A program made the translations under genes and the position numbers. A stretch of 64,000 nucleotides of DNA from CG2-30-68-42 sp037440385. Its GTDB lineage: Bacteria > Pseudomonadota > Gammaproteobacteria > Burkholderiales > Rhodocyclaceae. The notes below the pieces were generated by a model, which had not been told where the DNA came from, ran no database searches, and saw only the letters and a list, made by a program, of their open reading frames with translations. Of the stretch, positions 17,398 to 26,800 are shown piece by piece. How positions within the stretch are numbered: position 1 is the stretch's first letter; the number at the start of each line of letters is the position of its first letter. Location of the stretch: assembly GCA_037440385.1 (NCBI GenBank), contig JBBIUI010000003.1, positions 1-64,000 of the forward strand, read 5' to 3'.

Positions 17398-18555
17398 TCA
17401 ACGCGCCGACACGCCCTCCGATGACGCGTCGGGCCAGCGGCGCAGCATCAGCCCGAGACCGGCGGCCGCGAACAGCGCGGACACGCTGAAAGTCGGCCCG
17501 GCACCGAGCGTCTCCCAGGTGAGTCCGCTGAGCAGCCCGCCGGCCATCGATCCGGCGCCGAACGACACGCTCGAATACAGGGCCTGGCCGCGCGCTCGAT
17601 GGGGCGGTGGAAACCAGCGGTTGATCGCCGCGACCGCGGCGGCATGATAGGCGCCGAAGGTTGCCCCATGCAACAGTTGCGCGGCGACGATCAGCACGGG
17701 CTGGCGCGTCCCCCAGCCGATCAGCAGGAAGCGAATCACCGCGCACGCGAAGCTCGCCACCAGGATGCCGCGCAGCGAATGGCGCGCGAGCAGCCGCGGC
17801 ATGCGCGCGAACACCGCGATCTCGGCGAGCACGCCCAGCGTCCACAACCAGCCGACCGCAGCCTTGCTGTAGCCGCTGTCGACGAGATGGATCGACAGGA
17901 ATACGTACAGCGCGCCATGGGCCGCGGACATCGCGAAACACGCGGCGAGCAGCGCCGCCACTTCCCGCCTGCGGACGATCTCGCCCAGACGGGGCCCGTC
18001 GCGCCCGTGGCGCTGCGCACCATCGTCCGGCAGCAACATCGAGCACACGGCGATCGCCGCGAGCAGGCCCGTCGAGACCCACAGCACTGCGCCGATCGAT
18101 GTCCGATCGAGCAAGGGGCCGAGCGCGAGCGCGACGAGGATGAACCCGATCGAGCCCCACAGCCGGATGCTGCCGTATCGCTCGCCGCGGCTGCCGAGTC
18201 GCTCCAGTGTCAGCGCCTCGACCAGCGGCAGCGCGGCGCCCCAGAACAGCGCCATGACCGCCATCGCGACGAAGATGCCGGTAAAGGACTGCGTGAACCA
18301 CAGCGCCGAAAACCCGACGGCGCTGGCGACCGAGCTGGCGCGCACGATGGGCGTGCGCCGCCCCGCGCGATCGGCGAGCCAGCCCCACAGGTTCGGCGCA
18401 ACGACGCGCATCGCCTGCATCAGCGACATCAGCACGCCGATCTGCAAGGCGGAAAACGACAGCGAAGCGAGGTACAGGCTGAAATACGGCGCGAACGCGC
18501 CGACGAAGGCGAAATAGCAGAAGTAATACGTCGACAGGCGCCAGTACGGCAGCAT
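17398..18555 (-). CDS. MFS transporter, HcaT-like
   Basis: A 385-residue major-facilitator protein with about twelve hydrophobic segments. The N-terminus LPYWRLSTYYFCYFAFVGAFAPYFSLYL, the loop GWLADRAGRRTPIV and the IRLWGSIGFI stretch match the phenylpropionate-permease-like group (HcaT/MFS_1-like). Substrate cannot be deduced; sugar or aromatic-acid symport are possibilities. Neighbours (YdcH-like and M48 genes) give no metabolic clue. Confidence 0.85.
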   Translation of the reverse strand: MLPYWRLSTYYFCYFAFVGAFAPYFSLYLASLSFSALQIGVLMSLMQAMRVVAPNLWGWLADRAGRRTPIVRASSVASAVGFSALWFTQSFTGIFVAMAVMALFWGAALPLVEALTLERLGSRGERYGSIRLWGSIGFILVALALGPLLDRTSIGAVLWVSTGLLAAIAVCSMLLPDDGAQRHGRDGPRLGEIVRRREVAALLAACFAMSAAHGALYVFLSIHLVDSGYSKAAVGWLWTLGVLAEIAVFARMPRLLARHSLRGILVASFACAVIRFLLIGWGTRQPVLIVAAQLLHGATFGAYHAAAVAAINRWFPPPHRARGQALYSSVSFGAGSMAGGLLSGLTWETLGAGPTFSVSALFAAAGLGLMLRRWPDASSEGVSAR

Positions 18556-18598
18556 CGCTTCGACCGGTCGCTGCCGCGCGGCACACGCCGGCAGGCGC

Positions 18599-18844
18599 TC
18601 AGGTGCGCTGGGCGCGCAGCAGCGCGTACAGGCTGTCCTTGATCTTCAGCCGCTTCTTCTTCAGCTTCTCGATCTCGACGTCCGGCACCGGTTCGTTGTT
18701 CTCCTCGACGCGCGAGACGTCGGCATCGACCCGCTTGTACTCGTCGCACAGGCGGGCGAACTGCGTGTCGGAGCTGCGAAGCCGATGAATCACGTGCTTG
18801 AGCTCGGGGAATTCCTGCTCGAGTTCGTGGGACAGCAGCGGCAT
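18599..18844 (-). CDS. YdcH-family (DUF465) small helical protein
   Basis: An 81-residue charged protein, MPLLSHELEQEFPELKHVIHRL at the start and IEKLKKKRLKIKDSLYALL near the end. The helix-turn-helix hairpin of alternating charged and hydrophobic residues is the DUF465 pattern. Function is unknown. It lies between aroC and the MFS gene, 43-61 bases from each. Confidence 0.85.
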   Translation of the reverse strand: MPLLSHELEQEFPELKHVIHRLRSSDTQFARLCDEYKRVDADVSRVEENNEPVPDVEIEKLKKKRLKIKDSLYALLRAQRT

Positions 18845-18905
18845 TTCGTTCCTCGCTCGGTAAGTGGATCGGTGGTTCGATGAAAAGACTCCGCGGGCCG
18901 CCGGC

Positions 18906-20063
18906 TCAGGGCTCCTCCGGCTCGGGATCGTTCACCCGCGCCCCCGCTTCGGACGGTGCCGGGTGCCCGGCGGCTCCCGCGATCGCGGCAACACCAGGCC
19001 TGACGTCGGCGCACTGGGCACGCTGGCGCAGCGCATGGTCGATCAGCACCAGGGCCAGCATCGCCTCCGCGATCGGTGTCGCGCGGATGCCCACGCACGG
19101 ATCATGGCGGCCCTCGGTATGGATCCGCACCGGTGCGCCGGACTTGTCTATCGTGCGACGCTCCAGGCGGATGCTGGACGTGGGCTTCACCGCGAGCCGC
19201 ACGACGATGTCCTGCCCGGTCGAGATGCCCCCCAGGATGCCCCCGGCATGATTGGACAGGAAACCCTCCGGCGTCATCTCGTCGGCATGCTCGCTGCCGT
19301 GCTGGGTGACACAGCCGAATCCGGCGCCGATCTCGACCCCCTTGACCGCGTTGATGCCCATCATCGCCGAGGCGATGTCGGCGTCGAGCCGACCATAGAC
19401 GGGCTCGCCCCATCCGGCGGGCACACCACTGGCCATCACCGTGATCTCGGCGCCGATCGAGTCGCCCGACTTGCGCAATGCATCCATGTAGGCTTCCAGT
19501 TGCGGCACGGCATCCGGATCGGCGGCGAAGAACGGGTTGCGATCCACCGCGTCCCACGCCTTGAAGGCGATCCCGATCGGGCCGAGCCGCGACATCCGCC
19601 CGCGTACCGTGACGCCGTATCGGCTGCCCAGCCATTTCTTGGCGATCGCGCCCGCCGCGACGCGCACGGCGGTCTCGCGGGCCGAGGCGCGCCCGCCGCC
19701 GCGATAGTCGCGGATGCCGTACTTGCGCCAGTAGGTGTAGTCGGCATGGCCGGGGCGGAAGGCTTCCATGATGGCGCCATAATCCCGGCTGCGCTGATCG
19801 ACGTTGCGGATCAGCAGGCCGATCGGCGTTCCGGTCGTGCGGCCCTCGAACACTCCGGACAGGATCTCGACCGTATCGGGCTCGCGCCGCTGAGTGACGT
19901 GGCGCGACGTGCCCGGCTTGCGCCGGTCGAGCTCCCGCTGGATGTCCGCCTCCGCGAGTTCCATGCCGGGAGGACAGCCATCGACGACGCAGCCGATCGC
20001 CGGCCCGTGCGACTCGCCGAACGACGTGACGCAGAACAGCCTGCCCAGCGTGTTGCCCGACAT
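18906..20063 (-). CDS. aroC: chorismate synthase
   Basis: Last enzyme of the shikimate pathway, converting EPSP to chorismate with reduced FMN. The 385-residue protein starts MSGNTLGRLFCVTSFGESHGPAIG, the first family signature, and has the RPGHADYTYWRKYGIRDYRGGGRASARET block with the second and third signatures. Normal length. Supplies chorismate to the trp genes in the left part of the window. Confidence 0.97.
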   Translation of the reverse strand: MSGNTLGRLFCVTSFGESHGPAIGCVVDGCPPGMELAEADIQRELDRRKPGTSRHVTQRREPDTVEILSGVFEGRTTGTPIGLLIRNVDQRSRDYGAIMEAFRPGHADYTYWRKYGIRDYRGGGRASARETAVRVAAGAIAKKWLGSRYGVTVRGRMSRLGPIGIAFKAWDAVDRNPFFAADPDAVPQLEAYMDALRKSGDSIGAEITVMASGVPAGWGEPVYGRLDADIASAMMGINAVKGVEIGAGFGCVTQHGSEHADEMTPEGFLSNHAGGILGGISTGQDIVVRLAVKPTSSIRLERRTIDKSGAPVRIHTEGRHDPCVGIRATPIAEAMLALVLIDHALRQRAQCADVRPGVAAIAGAAGHPAPSEAGARVNDPEPEEP

Positions 20064-20143
20064 GTCTCAGGCCGGCCTCGTCGAACGATACGGTTTCATG
20101 ATCCGCGGTGCCGCGACGGCGCTTCGGTCGGTTCGTTGGGGCT

Positions 20144-20149
20144 ATTATG
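20144..20149 (-). promoter_or_regulatory. candidate -10 of aroC
   Basis: CATAAT on the minus strand matches five of six -10 bases, about 80 bases ahead of aroC; a weak TTTCGT -35-like element lies 16 bases upstream. The 262-base gap between aroC and the ligase gene otherwise shows no convincing gene. Confidence 0.35.
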
Positions 20150-20325
20150 CCCCCATGTCCGCCAGACGAAACAGGCCCGTCCCGCGACGCCCGGCCTCGC
20201 CGCCGCGCAGCCCGCCCCGGGAGGCGCCCGCAGACAACGCCCTGATGCGGCCCGACGCGCGCTGGCAGCGCACGCGCCGCTACGCCTGGGACAAGCGGCG
20301 CTAGCCCGCGGCACGCGCCGGCGCA

Positions 20326-22284
20326 TCACGCGCGCAGTTCCTCGCGGTCACGAAAATAGTCCAGTGCCTGCGGGTTGGCCAGCGCCTCGAGATTGCGTAC
20401 CGGCTCGCCATGCACGACGTTGCGCACGGCGAGCTCGACGATCTTGCCGCTCTTCGTGCGCGGAATGTCGGCGACCTGCAGGATCTTCGCCGGAACGTGG
20501 CGCGGCGTGGTGTTCTCGCGAATCGCCTGGCGGATGCGAGCGGCGAGCGCATCGTCGAGCACCAGCCCGTCGCGCAGCTTGACGAACAGCACGACCCGCA
20601 CGTCGCGCTCCCAGTTCTGCCCGATGACGAGCGACTCCAGGACCTCGTCCAGCTTCTCGACCTGGCGGTAGATCTCCGCGGTGCCGATGCGCACGCCGCC
20701 CGGATTGAGCGTCGCGTCCGAACGCCCATGAATGATGACGCCGTCGTGGCGCGTGATCTCGATGTAGTCGCCGTGACACCACACGCCGGGAAATCTCTCG
20801 AAGTAGGCGGCGCGGTACTTGCGGCCGTCCGGATCGTTCCAGAAGCCGACCGGCATCACCGGAAACGGCCGGACGCAGACCAGCTCCCCCGTGCGGCCGC
20901 GCACCGGCCGGCCGCGCTCGTCGAACACCTCGACCGCCATGCCCAGCCCCCTGCACTGGATCTCGCCGCGCCACACCGGGCGGATGGGACAGCCCAGCAC
21001 GAAGCACGAGATCAGATCGGTGCCTCCCGAGATCGACGCGAGCTGGAGATCGGCCTTGACGTTCTCGTATACATAATCGAAGCCTTCCGGCGCGAGCGGG
21101 CTGCCGGTCGAGAACATCACGCGCAGCGCGCTCAGTTCGTGGCTGCGCGCCGGCGCGAGTCCGGCCTTCGCGATCGCATCGATGAACTTCGCCGACGTGC
21201 CGAAATGCGTCATGCCTTCCGCCTGCGCGTAGTCGAACAGGATCGAACCGCGCCCGACGAACGGCGAGCCGTCGTACAGAAGCAGCGTGGCTCCCGAGGC
21301 GAGGCCCGAGGCGAGCCAGTTCCACATCATCCAGCCGCAGGTCGTGAAGTAGAACAGCCGGTCGCCGGGCCGCAGGTCACCGTGCAGCCGGTGCTCCTTC
21401 AGGTGCTGCAGCAGCACGCCGCCTGCGCCATGCACGATGCATTTCGGCACGCCGGTCGTGCCGGACGAATACAGGATGTAGAGCGGATGGTCGAAGGGCA
21501 GCCGCTCGAACGCGATCTCGCGCGCGCCGGCATGGGGCGCGAGGAAATCCGCGAGCCAGGTTGCGCCGCGGATCGCCGCCAGGTCCGCGCTCGCGCCGCT
21601 CACGTACGGCACGATCACGGTACGGCGCAGCGACGGCATGCGCTCGCAGATCTGCCCGATCCTGCCGAGGTTGTCGATCGTCTTGCCGTTGTAGTAGTAA
21701 CCGTCGGCCGCGAACAGCACGGCCGGTTCGATCTGCCCGAAGCGGTCGACGACGCCCTGGACGCCGAAATCGGGCGAGGCCGACGAGAACACCGCGCCGA
21801 TCGAGGCGGCCGCGAGCATGATGACGATCGTCGCCGGCAGGTTCGGCAGATAGGCCGCGACCCGCTCTCCGCGCCCGACGCCGAGCGCTCGCAACGCCGC
21901 CGCGCACTGCGCGACGGCCCGATGCAGTTGCGCATGGCTGACGCGGGCGCGCACCCTGTCCTCGCCCCAGAACACCAGCGCCGTCGCGCCGTCGCGCCGC
22001 ACGAGCAGGTTCTCGGCGTAGTTCAGGCGCGCCTGCGGAAACCAGCGCGCGCCGGGCATGCGATCGGCATCGACGAGCACATCGCTGCCCGGCTCACCGA
22101 TGACTTCGCAGAATTCCCATAGCGAGCGCCAGAACCGCTCGGGCGCCTCGACCGACCAGCGCCACAGGCCATCGTAGTCGCCGTTCGAGAGCTGCCAGCG
22201 CGCGTTGGTCTGGCGAAGGAAGGCGGTCATCGCGGCGCGCTCGACACGCTCCGGTCCGGGTTCCCACAACGGTGTTTCGCGCAT
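20326..22284 (-). CDS. acetoacetate--CoA ligase
   Basis: ATP-dependent activation of acetoacetate to acetoacetyl-CoA, used in ketone-body, leucine or polyhydroxybutyrate turnover. The 652-residue ANL-superfamily protein starts MRETPLWEPGPERVERAAMTAFL, typical of AACS. It has the AMP-binding P-loop LYSSGTTGVPKCIVHG, the GGTDLISCFV adenine-site stretch and the C-terminal lysine motif TKSGKIVELAVR. The ACS N-terminal domain YDGLWRWSVEAPERFW is present. It is divergent from ETF-ubiquinone oxidoreductase, suggesting a shared fatty-acid/amino-acid oxidation theme. Confidence 0.9.
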   Translation of the reverse strand: MRETPLWEPGPERVERAAMTAFLRQTNARWQLSNGDYDGLWRWSVEAPERFWRSLWEFCEVIGEPGSDVLVDADRMPGARWFPQARLNYAENLLVRRDGATALVFWGEDRVRARVSHAQLHRAVAQCAAALRALGVGRGERVAAYLPNLPATIVIMLAAASIGAVFSSASPDFGVQGVVDRFGQIEPAVLFAADGYYYNGKTIDNLGRIGQICERMPSLRRTVIVPYVSGASADLAAIRGATWLADFLAPHAGAREIAFERLPFDHPLYILYSSGTTGVPKCIVHGAGGVLLQHLKEHRLHGDLRPGDRLFYFTTCGWMMWNWLASGLASGATLLLYDGSPFVGRGSILFDYAQAEGMTHFGTSAKFIDAIAKAGLAPARSHELSALRVMFSTGSPLAPEGFDYVYENVKADLQLASISGGTDLISCFVLGCPIRPVWRGEIQCRGLGMAVEVFDERGRPVRGRTGELVCVRPFPVMPVGFWNDPDGRKYRAAYFERFPGVWCHGDYIEITRHDGVIIHGRSDATLNPGGVRIGTAEIYRQVEKLDEVLESLVIGQNWERDVRVVLFVKLRDGLVLDDALAARIRQAIRENTTPRHVPAKILQVADIPRTKSGKIVELAVRNVVHGEPVRNLEALANPQALDYFRDREELRA

Positions 22285-22407
22285 CGTTCCTCCTCACCAC
22301 CCGCACCGGTCTCGCATCGCCTTCGTCGCGCGATCGGGATGCGCGCCGGATGGACCAGGCTGCATTGCGTCGCCATTCGCGACTCGGATGGCCTGCTCGA
22401 TTGCAAT

Positions 22408-22413
22408 TATAAT
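22408..22413 (+). promoter_or_regulatory. candidate -10 (TATAAT) of the ETF-QO gene
   Basis: A perfect TATAAT lies in the 189-base divergent gap, 61 bases before the ETF-QO start. No good -35 at normal spacing is visible, so activator dependence or chance is possible. Confidence 0.4.
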
Positions 22414-22473
22414 CGCCCGCTCCGTCCCGCTCGCGGGACGACACTGGACACTTCGCTGCGGCACGAGGCCGGC

Positions 22474-24117
22474 ATGGAACGTGAATCGATGCAGTTCGAT
22501 GTCGTGATCGTCGGCGGCGGCCCCGCCGGACTCGCCGGCGCGATACGGCTCAAGCAGCTCGCGCTGGAGCACGGCCACGAGGTCTCCGTCTGCCTGATCG
22601 ACAAGGGCTCCGAGATCGGCGCCCACATCCTGTCGGGCGCCGTATTCGACCCGCGCGCACTCGACGAACTGCTGCCGGACTGGAAGGAACGCGGCGCACC
22701 GCTCGGCACCGAGGTCAGCGAGGACCGCTTCCTGTTTCTCGGGCCGCGCAGCGGATGGAAGTTTCCTGGCGCCGCACTGCCGGCATGCTTCCTGAATCAC
22801 GGCAACTACGTCATCAGCCTCGGCAACCTGTGCCGCTGGCTGGCCGGTCAGGCGGAGGCACTCGGCGTCGAACTGTACCCGGGCTTCACCGGGGCGGAGG
22901 TGCTGTATTCGGACGCCGGCGCCGTGGCGGGTGTGATCACCGGCGACATGGGCGTGGGGCGCGACGGCGAGCCCACGAGCGCCTATCAGCCGGGAATCGA
23001 ACTGCGGGCCCGGTACACCCTGTTCGCCGAGGGATGCCGCGGGCATCTCGGCAAGCGGCTCGAAGCGCGCTTCGATCTGCGCAACGGATGCGACCCGCAG
23101 GTCTATGCCATCGGCCTGAAGGAGTTGTGGGAATTCGCGCCGGGCAGCCATCGGCCGGGGCTGGTCATGCACACCGCGGGCTGGCCGCTCGATGCCCATA
23201 CCTATGGCGGATCGTTCCAGTATCACTTCGAGAACAACCAGGTCTCGGCCGGCTTCGTCGTCGGCCTGAACTATGCCAATCCCTACCTGTCGCCGTTCGA
23301 GGAGTTCCAGCGCTTCAAGACCCACCCGCTGATGCGCGGCGCGTTCGAGGGGGGGCGGCGAATCGCCTACGGGGCGCGGGCGATCGCCGCCGGTGGCCTG
23401 CAGGCGCTGCCGAAACTCGTCTTTCCCGGAGGCTGCCTGCTGGGCGACGACGCCGGCTTCCTCAATGCCAGCCGCATCAAGGGCTCGCACACCGCGATCA
23501 AGTCCGGCATGCTGGCTGCGGAAGCGTGCTTCGCCGCGCTGACGGCGGGGCGCTCGCACGACGAGCCGACCGACTATGCGCGCCGTTTCCGCGAAAGCTG
23601 GCTGTACGACGAACTGTACCGCGCGCGCAACTTCAAGCCGTGGATGAGCAAGGGCCTGTACGCGGGCTCCGTGCTGTTCGGCATCGACCAGAAGCTGTTC
23701 GGCGGCAGGGCACCGTGGACACTGCGGCTCAGCGCGGACCACGAGAAACTCCTGCCCGCCGCCCGCTGCAAGCCGATCGACTATCCGAAGCCCGACGGCG
23801 TGCTGACCTTCGACCGGCTCTCGTCGGTTTTCCTGTCGGGCACGCACCACGAGGAGAACCAGCCCTGCCACCTGAAATTGAAGGATCCCGGGGTTGCGAT
23901 CCGGATCAATCTGGCGCTGTACGACGCGCCGGAACAGCGCTACTGTCCGGCCGGGGTCTACGAGATCCTGCGCGATGCCGACGGATCGAATCCGCGCCTG
24001 CAGATCAATGCGCAGAACTGCGTGCATTGCAAGACCTGCGACATCAAGGATCCGACCCAGAACATCGATTGGGTCGCGCCGCAGGGCGGCGAGGGGCCGG
24101 TCTATCCGAACATGTAG
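22474..24117 (+). CDS. electron-transfer flavoprotein-ubiquinone oxidoreductase
   Basis: Membrane-associated FAD/[4Fe-4S] enzyme passing electrons from ETF to ubiquinone, linking acyl-CoA and amino-acid dehydrogenases to respiration. About 547 residues from the ATG at 22474; the FAD-binding VVIVGGGPAGLAGAIRL motif follows at once. SGAVFDPRALDELLPDW and the NLYGGSF-like quinone region (TYGGSFQYHF) are typical. The C-terminal ferredoxin-like end has four cysteines including CVHCKTCDIKDP. Upstream in-frame codons are not credible because the flavin motif needs an N-terminal position. Confidence 0.95.
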   Translation: MERESMQFDVVIVGGGPAGLAGAIRLKQLALEHGHEVSVCLIDKGSEIGAHILSGAVFDPRALDELLPDWKERGAPLGTEVSEDRFLFLGPRSGWKFPGAALPACFLNHGNYVISLGNLCRWLAGQAEALGVELYPGFTGAEVLYSDAGAVAGVITGDMGVGRDGEPTSAYQPGIELRARYTLFAEGCRGHLGKRLEARFDLRNGCDPQVYAIGLKELWEFAPGSHRPGLVMHTAGWPLDAHTYGGSFQYHFENNQVSAGFVVGLNYANPYLSPFEEFQRFKTHPLMRGAFEGGRRIAYGARAIAAGGLQALPKLVFPGGCLLGDDAGFLNASRIKGSHTAIKSGMLAAEACFAALTAGRSHDEPTDYARRFRESWLYDELYRARNFKPWMSKGLYAGSVLFGIDQKLFGGRAPWTLRLSADHEKLLPAARCKPIDYPKPDGVLTFDRLSSVFLSGTHHEENQPCHLKLKDPGVAIRINLALYDAPEQRYCPAGVYEILRDADGSNPRLQINAQNCVHCKTCDIKDPTQNIDWVAPQGGEGPVYPNM

Positions 24118-24221
24118 CGCCCGGATGAGCGACGCGCCCGGACGTCCGGGTCAGGAAAGCGCGGGGATGGGCGAAAGGGTCCGGGCGAGGACGCGATCTT
24201 CCCCTTGCTTCGCGTTTCGGC

Positions 24222-24227
24222 AATAAT
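24222..24227 (+). promoter_or_regulatory. weak candidate -10 of the HtrA-like gene
   Basis: AATAAT stands out in the 202-base gap before the protease gene, about 93 bases upstream of its start. No convincing -35 is seen. Nothing else was recognised in this gap. Confidence 0.25.
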
Positions 24228-24319
24228 CGCGCAAACCGGCCGCTTCGAACGACCCGTCCGGACGGCGCAGCAGACCGGCGCACGACAACTTCCCGAAACC
24301 ATCCACTTCACGACGGCCC

Positions 24320-25492
24320 ATGCAACGCCTGTGGCTCGTATTCTCCCAGACCGTGACGGTCGCGCTCGCCCTGCTGTTCGTGGTGCAGACGCTGCGACCC
24401 GACTGGCTCGCCGCACTGCCGGGAGCGAACGGGCGCGGGTCCGGCTCACCGGCGCCCGCGGTAGCCGTGAGCGTGGCGCCGGCGGGCGAGCCGCGCAAGG
24501 TGGTCAGTTACGGCGATGCCGCCGCGCGGGCGGCGCCGAGCGTCGTCAACATCTTCACCAGCAAGGAGATCCCCGCCCAGCGCAATCCCTTGGCCGACGA
24601 CCCGCTGTTGCGCCGCTTCTTCGGTGACGGAGATGCCGGACCGCAGCGCGCCCAGAGCCTGGGCAGCGGCGTGATCGTCAGTGCCGACGGCTACATCCTG
24701 ACCAACAATCACGTCGCGGATGCGGACGAGATCGAGGTGGCCCTGTCGGACGGGCGCAAGTTCAAGGCCAAGGTGGTCGGCACGGACCCGGAATCCGACC
24801 TGGCGGTGCTGCGCATCGCCACCGGCACGAAGCTTCCGGCGATGGCTTTCGCGCCCAGCGACTCGCTGCGCGTGGGTGACGTCGTGCTCGCCATCGGCAA
24901 CCCGTTCGGCGTCGGCCAGACGGTCACGATGGGCATCGTCAGCGCACTCGGCCGCAGCCGCTTGGGCATCAACACGTTCGAGAATTTCATCCAGACCGAC
25001 GCGCCGATCAACCCGGGCAACTCCGGCGGCGCGCTCGTCGACAGCGGCGGGGCGCTGGTGGGCATCAATACCGCGATCTTTTCCAGGAACCCGGAGGGCG
25101 CCTCGGTCGGCATCGGCTTCGCGATCCCCGTGTCGCTCGCCCGCAGCGTGATGGAACAGATCATTCGCAGCGGTTCGGTGACGCGCGGTTTCCTCGGCGT
25201 CGAGGCGCAAGCGATCACGCCGGAGCTCGCGGAAGCGTTCAATCTGTCCGGAACGGAGGGCGCACTGATCGCCCGCGTCGTGCCCGGCAGCCCTGCGGCC
25301 AAGGCGGACGTGAAGCCGGGTGACGTGCTCGTCGAGGTGGCCGGAAAACCGGTGCGCGATCCGTCGGGCATGCTCGACCTGATCGCCGCGATCAAGCCTG
25401 GAGCAACGGTCCGCCTGAAACTGCGTCGCGCCGGTCGCACATTCGAGGTCGGCGCGACGGTGGTGCGGCGCCCGCAGCTCGAGCGCGAATAG
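24320..25492 (+). CDS. membrane-anchored HtrA/DegS-like serine protease
   Basis: A 390-residue trypsin-like envelope protease. An N-terminal helix (about 7-25) anchors it in the inner membrane, giving DegS/HhoB-like topology. The catalytic triad is H131 (LTNNHVAD), D160 (DPESDLAVL) and S235 (NPGNSGGAL). One PDZ domain follows (about 295-380, GFLGVEAQ ... GALIARVVPGSPAAKA). One PDZ instead of two points to a sensing or limited-proteolysis role. It converges with tatC with a 16-base gap; a degQ-like gene next to tatABC is common in Betaproteobacteria. Confidence 0.93.
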   Translation: MQRLWLVFSQTVTVALALLFVVQTLRPDWLAALPGANGRGSGSPAPAVAVSVAPAGEPRKVVSYGDAAARAAPSVVNIFTSKEIPAQRNPLADDPLLRRFFGDGDAGPQRAQSLGSGVIVSADGYILTNNHVADADEIEVALSDGRKFKAKVVGTDPESDLAVLRIATGTKLPAMAFAPSDSLRVGDVVLAIGNPFGVGQTVTMGIVSALGRSRLGINTFENFIQTDAPINPGNSGGALVDSGGALVGINTAIFSRNPEGASVGIGFAIPVSLARSVMEQIIRSGSVTRGFLGVEAQAITPELAEAFNLSGTEGALIARVVPGSPAAKADVKPGDVLVEVAGKPVRDPSGMLDLIAAIKPGATVRLKLRRAGRTFEVGATVVRRPQLERE

Positions 25493-25508
25493 CGCCACGG
25501 AAACCCGG

Positions 25509-26273
25509 TCAGCGGGACGTTCCGCCTTTCGCGCCGGCGTCCAGTGCGGCCGCGTCCGGCCTGCCGACGAAGCGTCCGAGCACCAGGCCAAGCTCATAGA
25601 GCAGCCACAGCGGAACCGCCAGCAGGATCTGCGAGATCACATCGGGCGGCGTGAAGATCGCGCCGACGACGAACGCGCCGACGATCACATAGGGGCGCGC
25701 CTCCTTCATCTTCTGCAGGCTGACGATTCCGAACCGGGCGAGCACGATCACCACCACCGGCACCTGGAACGCCAGGCCGAACGCGAGGAAAAGCGTCAGC
25801 ACGAAGTTCAGGTACTGCTCGATGTCCGGCGCCGGCGTGATGCTTCTGGGCGCGAAATTCGCGATGAAGCCGAATACGGTCCGGAACACGAAGAAATAGC
25901 AGAACGCCATGCCCAGGACGAACAATGCGGTGCTGGCGACCACCAGCGGCAGGCCGAAGCGTTTCTCGTGCGCATAGAGCCCCGGCGCGACGAACGCCCA
26001 GCCCTGGTAGAGCACATAGGGAAGCGCCACCAGGAAAGCGACCAGCAGCGTGACCTTGACCGGGACCAGGAACGGCGTGATGACTCCGGTGGCGATCATC
26101 GTCGCGCCCTGCGGGAGCGTGCGGATCATCGGGAAGGCCAGGATGTCGTAGATGTCCGCCGCCCATGGCATCAGGACGACGAACACCACGCCCACCGCGA
26201 TCAGCGCGCGGACCAGCCGGTCGCGCAGTTCGATCAGATGGGACAGGAAGCTCTCTTCCGCGGGCTCCGTCAT
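25509..26273 (-). CDS. tatC: twin-arginine translocase TatC
   Basis: Multispanning receptor of the Tat system, which binds twin-arginine signal peptides and exports folded proteins. With start MTEPAEESFLSHLIELRDRL at 26273 it is 254 residues. SHLxELRxR is the family signature, and about six membrane segments follow, including VALPYVLYQGWAFVAPGLY. Starts 7 bases after the tatB stop. The upstream in-frame extension overlaps tatB and is rejected. Confidence 0.96.
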   Translation of the reverse strand: MTEPAEESFLSHLIELRDRLVRALIAVGVVFVVLMPWAADIYDILAFPMIRTLPQGATMIATGVITPFLVPVKVTLLVAFLVALPYVLYQGWAFVAPGLYAHEKRFGLPLVVASTALFVLGMAFCYFFVFRTVFGFIANFAPRSITPAPDIEQYLNFVLTLFLAFGLAFQVPVVVIVLARFGIVSLQKMKEARPYVIVGAFVVGAIFTPPDVISQILLAVPLWLLYELGLVLGRFVGRPDAAALDAGAKGGTSR

Positions 26274-26280
26274 GGGCAAG

Positions 26281-26712
26281 CTAGGCGCCCTTCTTGTCGC
26301 CCGCCGCCGTCGTGAGTTCGAGCTCCAGCTGTGAGACGGCGGCCGGCGGTCCGACCGTCCCCGGCTCGGCGGGCGGCGGTTCGGTTGCGTCAGATCCGCT
26401 CGCCTGCGCGCCACCGGGCGCCGATGCGCCGCCACCGATCGCGGCGTTGAGCGACCGCTCGACGGAGTTGGTTTCGTCGTGGATGCTCAGTTCGACCTCC
26501 CGCGCGGAAGCCTCGACCTGGCTCTGCATCTTGCGCAGTTCCTCGAGCTGCAACTCGCGGTTGATGTCGCTCTTGACGTCGGAGACGTAGCGCTGCAGGC
26601 GCCCGAGCAGCGCCCCGACCGTGCGCGCCACCTTCGGCAGGCGCTCCGGGCCGATGACGATCAGGCCCACCAGGGCGATGACCACCAGTTCACTGAAGCC
26701 GATGTCGAACAT
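26281..26712 (-). CDS. tatB: Sec-independent translocase TatB
   Basis: A 143-residue Tat component: one N-terminal membrane helix (FDIGFSELVVIALVGLIVIGPERLPKVARTVG) with the GPERLP hinge, then an amphipathic helix and a Pro/Gly/Ser-rich tail. The glutamate in FSELVVI is the usual TatB feature. TatB works with TatC in substrate recognition. It lies between tatA and tatC, with an 88-base gap to tatA that holds a strong hairpin. Confidence 0.94.
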   Translation of the reverse strand: MFDIGFSELVVIALVGLIVIGPERLPKVARTVGALLGRLQRYVSDVKSDINRELQLEELRKMQSQVEASAREVELSIHDETNSVERSLNAAIGGGASAPGGAQASGSDATEPPPAEPGTVGPPAAVSQLELELTTAAGDKKGA

Positions 26713-26735
26713 GTCTCGGCGTCAGGCACGAGATC

Positions 26736-26757
26736 GGGGGCGGTATTCACAGCCCCC
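26736..26757 (-). other. hairpin between tatA and tatB
   Basis: GGGGGC at 26736-26741 and GCCCCC at 26752-26757 form a perfect 6-base-pair G/C stem with a 10-base loop. It is the only structured part of the tatA-tatB gap and could partly terminate or protect mRNA, raising TatA relative to TatB. There is no T tract, so full termination is unlikely. Confidence 0.5.
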
Positions 26758-26800
26758 CGGAACCGGCTCCGGTCACGGGCAACCGTCTACCGCGCGCCGC

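Noticed and set aside
20155..20304. Small basic plus-strand frame of 49 codons between aroC and the ligase gene
   Set aside because: Pro/Arg-rich, no ribosome site, no family resemblance, and convergent with the ligase gene. It could be a real small protein but nothing supports it.
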